A DNA stretch of 35,130 nucleotides from JBAYJY01 sp041664945 (GTDB lineage: Bacteria > UBP15 > UBA6099), in contig JBAYJY010000027.1 of the NCBI GenBank assembly GCA_041664945.1, forward strand, positions 1-35,130. Direction: 5' to 3'. Position 1 is the first letter of the stretch. The number at the start of each line of letters is the position of its first letter. A model generated the notes under the pieces. The model did not search any database. It was not told where the DNA came from and saw only the letters and a list, made by a program, of their open reading frames with translations. A program made the position numbers and the translations under genes. Below are positions 1 through 6,445 of the stretch, one piece after another.

Positions 1-1227
1 CGGCGTGACGCCCGCCCCGGCCTGCTCTTCCGGCGTAAGCTGCCGATGCGTCGTGCTCGCCGGATGTATCACCAGCGTCTTCGCGTCCAGTATGTTCGCA
101 AGATGAGACGCTAATTTCACCGAATTGATGAACTTCTTGCCCGCTTCAAGGCCGCCCTTGATGCCGAATCCCAACACAGCGCCCGGCCCCTTCGGGAAAT
201 ACTTCTTAGCCCGCTCGTGATCCGGATGATTCGACAGCCCCGGATAACTCACCCACGAAACAGCCGGATGATCGTTCAGAAACTCCGCAACCTCGCGCGC
301 GTTCGCCACATGCGCCCGCGCCCGCAACGGCAGCGTCTCAAGCCCTTGAATGAACAGAAACGAATTGAACGGCGACAGCGCCGCTCCGAGATCGCGCAAC
401 ATGCCAGTTCTGATCTTCAGCGTGAACGCCTGACCCGGCGCCACGGCGCCCGCGTGACCGCCGAACGCATCCCAGAAATTCACTCCGTGATAGGACTTGT
501 CCGGCTCCGTTATCTCCGGGAACTTTCCCGCCGCTTTCCAGTCGAAATCGCCCTTCTCGACAATCGCGCCGCCGATCGATGTGCCGTGGCCGCCGATCAT
601 CTTCGTCAGCGAGTAAACCGCGATGTCCGCCCCATGCTCGAACGGGTTGAACAGCGGCGGCGGCGATACCGTGTTATCTATGATGAACGGTATTTTGTGC
701 CGATGCGCAATCTCCGCTATCGCCTCGAAATCGTCCACGTTCCCCTTCGGGTTACCGATCGATTCGGTGTATATCAAGCGCGTATTTTCATCTATTTTCG
801 CCTCGAAATTCTTCGGGTCGCTCGAATCCACGAACCGCGCCTCGATCCCGAAGCGCTTAAGCTGCGCGTTGAACATCGTGTACGTGCCACCGTACAGGTT
901 GCCGCCCGTCACGAAGTTCTGCCCGGCCGACGTGATCGCCGTGATCGCGTAGAAAATCGCAGCCATGCCCGACGCCACCGACACCGCGCCGGGCGCCCCG
1001 TGAATCGCCGCAAGCCGCGCGTCCAACACGCTGGTCGTCGGATTCATCAGGCGCGTGTAAATGTTCCCGAATTCCTTGAGCGCGAACAAATTCGCCGCGT
1101 GGTCAGTGTCCCGAAATACATAACTCGACGTCTGATAGATCGGCACGGCGCGCGAAAGCGTGTCGTTGTCCGGCGTGTGGCCGGCATGCAGAGCGATTGT
1201 TTCGATACCTAGTTTTTTGTTTGGCAT
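1..1227 (-). CDS. metY: O-acetylhomoserine sulfhydrylase (partial, C-terminus off window)
   Basis: This PLP enzyme of the Cys/Met-metabolism family makes homocysteine from O-acetylhomoserine and sulfide in the cytoplasm. I translated the minus strand from an ATG at 1227 that has AAGGAG just upstream. About 409 residues are visible and the open frame leaves the window without a stop; family members are near 425-435 residues, so roughly 20-25 are missing. The PLP-lysine motif SLTKMIGGHG has its Lys at about residue 209 and is followed by GTSIGGAIVEKGDFDW, which is typical of the MetY branch. Other family signatures are YTRLMNPT, SVASGMAAI and, near the cut end, LVIHPASTTHRQLTPEEQ. It lies 72 bp downstream of an Rrf2-type regulator on the same strand. 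MetB/MetC-type lyases are the alternative, but the GGHGTSIGG region favours MetY. Confidence 0.93.
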   Translation of the reverse strand, partial: MPNKKLGIETIALHAGHTPDNDTLSRAVPIYQTSSYVFRDTDHAANLFALKEFGNIYTRLMNPTTSVLDARLAAIHGAPGAVSVASGMAAIFYAITAITSAGQNFVTGGNLYGGTYTMFNAQLKRFGIEARFVDSSDPKNFEAKIDENTRLIYTESIGNPKGNVDDFEAIAEIAHRHKIPFIIDNTVSPPPLFNPFEHGADIAVYSLTKMIGGHGTSIGGAIVEKGDFDWKAAGKFPEITEPDKSYHGVNFWDAFGGHAGAVAPGQAFTLKIRTGMLRDLGAALSPFNSFLFIQGLETLPLRARAHVANAREVAEFLNDHPAVSWVSYPGLSNHPDHERAKKYFPKGPGAVLGFGIKGGLEAGKKFINSVKLASHLANILDAKTLVIHPASTTHRQLTPEEQAGAGVTP

Positions 1228-1256
1228 TTTTACGTTCTCCTTTTCTACCCGATAAT

Positions 1257-1275
1257 CCCTATATATTTAGTAGAG
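1257..1275 (-). promoter_or_regulatory. Operator-like 19-bp motif upstream of metY
   Basis: On the minus strand this reads CTCTACTAAATATATAGGG. It matches 14 of 19 positions of the motif at 1759-1777 beside the regulator's own promoter. Its outer bases are palindromic (CnCTA...TAGnG). Its position, about 30 bp before the metY start, fits a repressor site. Binding by the neighbouring Rrf2 protein is inference. Confidence 0.45.
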
Positions 1276-1299
1276 TATGCGACCAAAAAAAATCGGGCC

Positions 1300-1746
1300 T
1301 TAAATAACATAGTCGGATGAGGCCTTTTTACATTTTCTCAGGTCCTCGGCAAGCAAGTCCTTGAAATTGGTTGAATCGTACACATCGGTTATGGCGTTCA
1401 TCATCTTTTCCCACATGGGGATAAAGACGCAACTCATGCTCATCGGGCAGTTGGCGTCCGGCTTGCCGACGCATTCCACCGGCTCCGGAAGCCCCTGAAC
1501 CACGCGCAGCACATCGCCGACCGTGAGCGTTTCCGGGTCGCGGGCGAGCATATAGCCGCCCTCGCTGCCCCGGCGCGACTCAACCAAGCCAGCCTGCTTC
1601 AACTGCACCAGAATCGCTTCGAGGAACCGTTGCGGAATCGCCTGCGGCTTCGCGATATCGGCAATCTTCACCGGCCCCTCGCCCTTGCGTTTGGCTAATT
1701 CGAACACCGCTTTGAGCGCATATCTGCTTTTTTTCGAAATTAACAT
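1300..1746 (-). CDS. Rrf2 family transcriptional regulator with three cluster-type cysteines
   Basis: This is a winged-helix DNA-binding regulator of the Rrf2 family (IscR, NsrR and CymR are members). I chose the internal ATG at 1746, giving 148 residues beginning MLISKKSRYALKA, the canonical Rrf2 N-terminus. A longer frame from 1806 would begin inside the -35 box of the promoter. The recognition-helix region lies around residues 28-60, followed by the wing SRRGSEGGYMLAR. Cys92, Cys100 and Cys106 (spacing C-x7-C-x5-C) sit where IscR has its 2Fe-2S ligands, so the protein may carry an Fe-S cluster. Being immediately upstream of metY on the same strand suggests control of sulfur assimilation, as CymR does in Firmicutes, although CymR lacks the cluster. 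The target genes are inferred. Confidence 0.9.
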   Translation of the reverse strand: MLISKKSRYALKAVFELAKRKGEGPVKIADIAKPQAIPQRFLEAILVQLKQAGLVESRRGSEGGYMLARDPETLTVGDVLRVVQGLPEPVECVGKPDANCPMSMSCVFIPMWEKMMNAITDVYDSTNFKDLLAEDLRKCKKASSDYVI

Positions 1747-1758
1747 GCCCCGCCTCAT

Positions 1759-1777
1759 CCCTACTAAGTCTATCGAG
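1759..1777. promoter_or_regulatory. Operator-like motif overlapping the regulator's transcription start
   Basis: The plus strand reads CCCTACTAAGTCTATCGAG. It matches 14 of 19 positions of the minus-strand motif at 1257-1275 in front of metY. It lies directly downstream of the -10 box at 1778-1783, so it covers the expected start point, a classic position for autorepression. Confidence 0.45.
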
Positions 1778-1806
1778 ATTATAAAACGCGCCCCGCCCTT
1801 TGTCAA
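1778..1806 (-). promoter_or_regulatory. Perfect sigma-70-type promoter for the Rrf2-metY unit
   Basis: On the minus strand TTGACA (1801-1806) and TATAAT (1778-1783) are separated by exactly 17 bp, so both hexamers match the consensus. A second TTGACA lies a few bases further upstream (1815-1820). Start would be near 1771. Confidence 0.85.
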
Positions 1807-1885
1807 GCGTTTTTGTCAACTATTGTTTTTTATTACACTTCCGGATTAGAAACTAATTTAAAAAGCATCAGCTTCCCAAGCTGAG

Positions 1886-1931
1886 AAAAAAACAGGGACA
1901 GGGATATTTACACTGCCTGTCCCTGCTTTTT
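1886..1931. terminator. Hairpin with A- and T-tracts
   Basis: CAGGGACAGG (1893-1902) pairs with CCTGTCCCTG (1916-1925) across a 13-base loop, with A-rich and T-rich flanks. It could end transcription from the hypothetical gene at 2181-3041 (minus strand). It could also be a REP-type palindrome. A smaller hairpin, CAGCTT/AAGCTG, lies at 1869-1883. Confidence 0.5.
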
Positions 1932-1976
1932 CTCTGCATACTTTAAGCAGTGGAAGCGATCCCGAACGGAAAGCGC

Positions 1977-2013
1977 GTCATTGCGAGGAAACCGAAGGCT
2001 GACGCGGCAATCC
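1977..2013. repeat. Dispersed-type intergenic repeat (GTCATTGCGAGG...GCAATCC)
   Basis: The unit starts GTCATTGCGAGG and ends CGCGGCAATCC. The inverted ends ATTGC/GCAAT and the composition resemble a short intergenic repeat found in many environmental bacterial genomes. A partial echo (GCGATCCCGAAC) precedes it at about 1956-1967. Only one full copy lies in this window, so the repeat call rests on resemblance. Confidence 0.4.
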
Positions 2014-2088
2014 CGAACTCAATTCCCACCTGAAAGCAGAAAATATCTGTCGTCTTAATTCTGTTGTTTTCTTCTTTTTCTTTTTCCG

Positions 2089-2168
2089 AACTACCAACTA
2101 CCAGTTCCCAACTACCGTCTTTCGGCTTTTCTTTCCGCTGTCTACTGTTTGCTGTCTACCGTCTACTG
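2089..2168. repeat. Degenerate short direct repeats
   Basis: ACTACC-type units recur between 2089 and 2126, and CTGTCTAC/CCGTCTAC-type units between 2138 and 2168. The spacing is irregular and no gene is encoded. Confidence 0.45.
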
Positions 2169-2180
2169 ATTTCCGCCTTG

Positions 2181-3041
2181 TTATTCGGAATTCAATCTCT
2201 GTTCGGCAATATATCTGAATCTCGAATACTGTTCGAACACATTCATTTCAGACGACGACACGCGGTTGCCTGCCTGCGAGAAAAAGCCGGACCCGGAGCG
2301 CGACACGCTTTTTTCGGCTTCCGCCAGCGGAAGAGAAGAGGTTTTGAACGAGGTGTCCACATTTATGCGCGAGACAACGCTGTCCGCCTCCGTCAGCAAG
2401 GAAATGAAATTGGACTTGAAATCGGGCTGCGTTTTGTCTTTCAATAAATCCTTGAAATTGAAACTGCCTTCGCGGATTTTAACCGCGGCGGCGCCAATCA
2501 TGTCGTAAACGGCGGCGACGCTGATCGTGCTGTTTTCCGATTTTTTGGAAGAAAAGTATGATGCGGGAGGCGCCATTGTTTGAAAAGGGGCATTCGGCGC
2601 TTGTGCCGAACCGTGTTGCGGGGTCTCTTCAATCTGTGAGTGAACGACGAGAAGGCGAGCATATTTCCCGAAAATCGTTACGTCGCCTCCGCTTTTAGGC
2701 AGAAAAACGAGCTTGTCGCCGTCTATGCGGCAGGTTGAAGGCTCGGCGAGTTCCGGGACATCGAAAATTTTCGAATCGTTGAAAATCAGCGATGATATCC
2801 CGATCGCTTTAAGGCCTTTCGCAATGACGCCCAAGGACGCCGCGTTGTCCGCCTGCGCGAGAATGAAAAATCCGTCTGCGTGAAACTTCAGTATGTTCTC
2901 CAGCGGCATAATGCCCGACAGCCCGCTTATTGTGGTTTTCATCCGGTAGTCGAGCGTTTTGGGCGTCAGGATGACGAGCGAGTATCTTGCCTGTCCGGCG
3001 TCGCCGGACACAATCTTTTTTCCGAGCCAGTTGCACTTCAT
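2181..3041 (-). CDS. Hypothetical protein, 286 residues
   Basis: I do not recognise this protein. The ATG at 3041 has GAGGA about 7 bases upstream, which supports the start. There is no signal peptide or membrane segment, so it is probably cytoplasmic. The first 145 residues look like a compact alpha/beta domain containing CRIDGDKLVFLPKSGGDV. Residues 146-180 are rich in Pro, Ser, Gln and Ala and look like a linker. The remainder is predicted mostly helical, with a Ser-rich stretch near 235-265. It stands alone between the repeat block and the divergent sugar operon. A hairpin lies some 250 bp beyond its stop. It may be lineage-restricted. Confidence 0.65.
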   Translation of the reverse strand: MKCNWLGKKIVSGDAGQARYSLVILTPKTLDYRMKTTISGLSGIMPLENILKFHADGFFILAQADNAASLGVIAKGLKAIGISSLIFNDSKIFDVPELAEPSTCRIDGDKLVFLPKSGGDVTIFGKYARLLVVHSQIEETPQHGSAQAPNAPFQTMAPPASYFSSKKSENSTISVAAVYDMIGAAAVKIREGSFNFKDLLKDKTQPDFKSNFISLLTEADSVVSRINVDTSFKTSSLPLAEAEKSVSRSGSGFFSQAGNRVSSSEMNVFEQYSRFRYIAEQRLNSE

Positions 3042-3248
3042 CGCATTTCCTCACACAAAAAATTCACAATATTTCATCGAACGCAATTTTATCACGCCCG
3101 CCGCCAAAATGACATTGATTTTAACATTCTGGAACGGCCAATTCGTAATTGCAATTTATAATGTTTTCCGATTCTCACTGATCGCTGATCGAGGCGGGCG
3201 GAACCGGGCGTTCAATCGGTTCGGCGGGGCCGTTTTTGCGGCGCGATG

Positions 3249-3276
3249 TTGAGTTTTACAGTTCGCGCGTGATAAT
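3249..3276 (+). promoter_or_regulatory. Probable promoter of the sugar ABC/GH36 operon
   Basis: TTGAGT (3249-3254) and GATAAT (3271-3276) are 16 bp apart, giving a start near 3283 and a leader of about 60 bases. The leader contains the inverted repeat ATTGCC/GGCAAT (3308-3323). Another palindrome, CAATT-CGT-AATTG, lies upstream at 3139-3151. The rest of the 3042-3342 gap holds nothing I can name. Confidence 0.45.
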
Positions 3277-3342
3277 ATACGGAAGTCAGGCGCGGCGGAA
3301 CCCGACAATTGCCGCCGGGCAATCTCAAGACGAGGTACGTCT

Positions 3343-4632
3343 ATGAAAAAGCGAATCGCAAAAGTCATCGTTCTTTTTCTCGCATTCGCGGCGGTCGCCG
3401 GAGTGACCGGCTGCAAGCAGCAGCCGAAGACAGGCCCCGGCGGCGTCATCGAACTACAGTTCTGGGGTGGCTGGACCGGCCCGGACGGCAAAGCGATGGA
3501 GCAGATCGTCAAATCCTTTAATGAAAAGAACAAGGACGTCAAAGTCACGCTGACGACTTTCCAGTGGGATCCTCTTTTCAACAAGTTCCTGATGTCGATG
3601 CGAGCCGGGAACGCGCCGGACGTTATAGCGATGCACCAGACGGACATCCCGCAATACGCAGCGATGAACGTGCTCGAACCGATGGACGAGGCTATCGCCA
3701 AGGCCGGCCTGAAACCGGAAGACTTCGATGCCGGCGCGTGGGAAGGATTCAAGTACAAGGGCAAGATGTTGGCGCTGCCGCTCGATATACATATGTTTGC
3801 GATGTACTACAACAAGGATATGTTCAAGAAAGCCGGACTCGATCCGGAGAAACCGCCGGTCGACGGCGCATCGCTGATCGAAGCGGCGAAGAAACTGACG
3901 ATAACAGGCCCGGATGGAAAAGTTTCACAATACGGAGTCGGGGTTCCCGCCACGCACCAGCACGCTTACCGCTACTGGTACAGCCTTCTCTATCAGGACG
4001 GCGGACAGTTCATGTCGCCTAAAGGCAAGGCGGCGTTCAACTCGAAACAGGGCGTTGAAGCATATCAGTTTCTTTACAATTTAGTCTACAAGGAAAAAGT
4101 CGCGCCGGAACAGGAAACGGATGTCGCAAAGGATTTCCAGTCGCAGAAGGTGGCGATGATATTCGAGGGCCCGTGGTGGGTTCCGGGCATGAGCGAAGTT
4201 AAAGGCCTGAACTTCGGCACGGCGCGGTTTCCGAAGATTTTCGCAAAGCAGTCTGTGTGGGCGAACAGCCACGGGCTGTGCCTGCCGATGCAGAAAAACG
4301 CGGACCCGAAACGCCGGGAAGCGACGCTGCGGCTCTTGAAATTCATTTCCGACAACTCGCTCGACTGGGCGAAGGGCGGCCAGATTCCGGTGCGCAAGAG
4401 CGTTTCCGAAAGCGCGGAATTCAAGGCGATCACGCTGTTGAAACCGTTCGTGGACTCGGTTCCGGACGCGGTTTACCTGCCGAAGCTTGAAAAGGGTTCT
4501 ATGATATTCGCATCGAACGCGAGCACGCCGATGATGACGGCCATGCAGGAAGTCATGCTAGACCAGAAGAAGCCTAAAGAGGCGCTGGACATCGCCGCGA
4601 AACAGGTTGACGCGATACTCGCGGGGAAATAA
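3343..4632 (+). CDS. ABC transporter sugar-binding lipoprotein (family 1 solute-binding protein)
   Basis: This is the extracytoplasmic receptor that captures a sugar or oligosaccharide and delivers it to the permeases encoded next. The 429-residue protein opens with a basic, hydrophobic signal ending in the lipobox GVTGC (Cys at residue 24), so it should be lipid-anchored on the periplasmic side. The mature part begins with ELQFWGGWTGPDGKAM and contains FNEKNKDVKVTLTTFQWD, a typical family 1 N-terminal lobe, and later MIFEGPWWVPGM, typical of MalE/UgpB-like proteins. GAGG lies 7 bases before the ATG. A 54-bp gap separates it from the first permease. Substrate is inferred from the co-encoded alpha-galactosidase: melibiose, raffinose or another alpha-galactoside. 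Confidence 0.92.
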   Translation: MKKRIAKVIVLFLAFAAVAGVTGCKQQPKTGPGGVIELQFWGGWTGPDGKAMEQIVKSFNEKNKDVKVTLTTFQWDPLFNKFLMSMRAGNAPDVIAMHQTDIPQYAAMNVLEPMDEAIAKAGLKPEDFDAGAWEGFKYKGKMLALPLDIHMFAMYYNKDMFKKAGLDPEKPPVDGASLIEAAKKLTITGPDGKVSQYGVGVPATHQHAYRYWYSLLYQDGGQFMSPKGKAAFNSKQGVEAYQFLYNLVYKEKVAPEQETDVAKDFQSQKVAMIFEGPWWVPGMSEVKGLNFGTARFPKIFAKQSVWANSHGLCLPMQKNADPKRREATLRLLKFISDNSLDWAKGGQIPVRKSVSESAEFKAITLLKPFVDSVPDAVYLPKLEKGSMIFASNASTPMMTAMQEVMLDQKKPKEALDIAAKQVDAILAGK

Positions 4633-4686
4633 GGTATAGGCAGAAATCCCCGCGGAACAGCCGCGGGAACACGGGTTGACAGAACG

Positions 4687-5559
4687 ATGAACAAGAACAA
4701 ATACGGAGGGACGGCGTTTCTGTTTTTGCTGCCGTTTCTTGTCGCGTTCATATTGTTCCGCCTGGGGCCGGTGATCGGCGGATTCATGATCAGCCTGACG
4801 GAGTGGAACATCGTCGGCGCGCCGAAGTTCATCGGGATCGCGAACTACACGCGGCTGATGCACGACCCGGCGTTCTGGACGGCGATGGTGAACACGCTGT
4901 ACTTCGTGGGAATGTCCGTGCCGCTGCTTGTCGGGCTGGGCCTCGGGCTTGCGCTGCTGTACAACCAGCCGGCGAAATCGGCGGTGTTCGGCCGCGTGGC
5001 GACGTTTGCGCCGTACGTGATGATGCCCACGGTGGTCGGCCTCCTCTGGAAATGGATTTACGACACCCGGTTCGGGCTTCTGAACTACTACCTCGTTAAA
5101 CTGCACATACCGGCCATCCCTTGGTTGACGGACGTCAACATGGCGATGCCGGCGGTCGTGATCGCGACTCTCTGGTGGAACGTGGGATACACGATGGTGA
5201 TCTTCCTCGCGGGCCTTCAGGACATCCCGGAGGAGCTTTACGAGGCGGCTCGCATCGACGGCGCCGGCCGCTGGGGCTGCTTCCGGCACGTCACGCTCCC
5301 GCTGCTCAAGCCGACAACTTTCTTCATTATTGTGATAACTCTCATCAATTCGTTTCAGGTTTTCGACCAGGTTTTCGTGATGACAAACGGCGGCCCCCTG
5401 AGCCGCACGATCACGCTCGTTCAATACCTGTACAAAGTAGGATTTCAGGATTACCAGCTCGGCTACGCTTCGGCGGTCGCATATATTCTGTTCCTGATGC
5501 TGATGATTCTTGCGATGGTGCAGCTCAAGTATTTCTTCGTCAAGGGTGAGGCGAAATGA
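4687..5559 (+). CDS. Sugar ABC transporter permease, MalF/UgpA type
   Basis: This inner-membrane permease forms half of the translocation channel. The 290-residue protein has about six hydrophobic segments, the first near residues 9-32 (TAFLFLLPFLVAFILFRLG). The EAA coupling loop that docks the ATPase is EELYEAARIDGAGRWGCFRH, around residues 183-202, followed by VTLPLLKPTT. Its stop overlaps the next permease start by 4 bases (ATGA), implying translational coupling. The ribosome-binding site is weak. The order of binding protein, MalF-like and MalG-like genes is the standard one for CUT1 carbohydrate importers. Confidence 0.93.
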   Translation: MNKNKYGGTAFLFLLPFLVAFILFRLGPVIGGFMISLTEWNIVGAPKFIGIANYTRLMHDPAFWTAMVNTLYFVGMSVPLLVGLGLGLALLYNQPAKSAVFGRVATFAPYVMMPTVVGLLWKWIYDTRFGLLNYYLVKLHIPAIPWLTDVNMAMPAVVIATLWWNVGYTMVIFLAGLQDIPEELYEAARIDGAGRWGCFRHVTLPLLKPTTFFIIVITLINSFQVFDQVFVMTNGGPLSRTITLVQYLYKVGFQDYQLGYASAVAYILFLMLMILAMVQLKYFFVKGEAK

Positions 5560-6398
5560 ACACGCGACAGGCCAACAGGATGATGAAAATAGTTATGCTG
5601 GCGCTGCTCGCCGGCATCATCGTCGTCGAGATCGCCCCGACCGTCTGGATGCTGAGCACCTCTCTCAAGCCGGAAGGCGAGATCGTTTCCTCGCGCATTC
5701 AATGGATACCGACAACGTTTACTCTCGAAAATTACAAAATGATGTTCCAGAGATATACGGTGGCGAGCTGGTTTTTCAACAGCATCTTCGCGGCGCTGGC
5801 CTCAACGGTCATCGTGCTTCTGATAGACGCGATGGCCGCCTACGCGTTCGCGCGCATGAAGTTCTTCGGGCGCGACATGTTTTTCTTTCTCGCCGTCTCG
5901 ATGCTTCTCGTCCCTCTTCAGGTGACCGTCGTCCCGCTGTTCCTCATGTTTCAGAAGGTCGGCCAGCTCGACAGCTTTCTCGCGTTGGTTCTGCCGACGT
6001 GCGGAAACGTTTTCGGCATTTTCCTGCTTCGCCAGTTCTTTATGACTATTCCCCGCGAGCTTGAGGAGGCCGCGTTCATGGACGGCTGCGGCCATTTCAG
6101 AATTTTCTTCAAGATAGTCCTGCCGATCTCAAAACCCGCCCTGACAACGCTCGCGATTTTTACTTTCATGTCCTCCTGGAACAGTTTCCTATGGCCGTTG
6201 ATCGCTACCGATAAAATGCGCACGCTGCCGGTCGGCATCGCAATGTCCATCTCAGGACTAGGCGGCACAACCGCCTCTATACAATACGGCATCGCCATGG
6301 CCGGCTCGCTCGTCTCCGTTCTGCCGGCTCTCATCGTGTTCCTTTCTCTGCAGCGATTCTTCGTCCGCGGCATCACTATGAGCGGCATAAAGGGCTGA
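5556..6398 (+). CDS. Sugar ABC transporter permease, MalG/UgpE type
   Basis: This is the second channel subunit, partner of the preceding permease. The 280 residues include a first membrane helix near residues 10-32 and the family hallmark APTVWMLSTSLKPEGEI right after it. The EAA loop ELEEAAFMDGCGHFRIFFKI (around residues 168-187) is followed by VLPISKPALTT. The C-terminus QRFFVRGITMSGIKG matches the MalG-type ending that contacts the ATPase dimer. No ATPase gene follows, so a shared MsmK/UgpC-like ATPase encoded elsewhere would be needed. The alpha-galactosidase begins 47 bp downstream. Confidence 0.93.
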   Translation: MNTRQANRMMKIVMLALLAGIIVVEIAPTVWMLSTSLKPEGEIVSSRIQWIPTTFTLENYKMMFQRYTVASWFFNSIFAALASTVIVLLIDAMAAYAFARMKFFGRDMFFFLAVSMLLVPLQVTVVPLFLMFQKVGQLDSFLALVLPTCGNVFGIFLLRQFFMTIPRELEEAAFMDGCGHFRIFFKIVLPISKPALTTLAIFTFMSSWNSFLWPLIATDKMRTLPVGIAMSISGLGGTTASIQYGIAMAGSLVSVLPALIVFLSLQRFFVRGITMSGIKG

Positions 6399-6445
6399 TT
6401 CATCCGCGGATTCGAAAACATTTCAAGATATCGAAGGAAACCCAC

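Larger units (their letters stand above)
1807..2180. other. Repeat-rich non-coding stretch
   Basis: No convincing gene is present. The stretch holds two hairpins (1869-1883 and 1886-1931), a palindromic repeat-like unit (1977-2013) and degenerate short repeats (2089-2168). Confidence 0.6.

Noticed and set aside
217..1212. 331-codon plus-strand open frame over metY
   Set aside because: Arg-rich antisense shadow; the minus strand encodes an unmistakable PLP enzyme.
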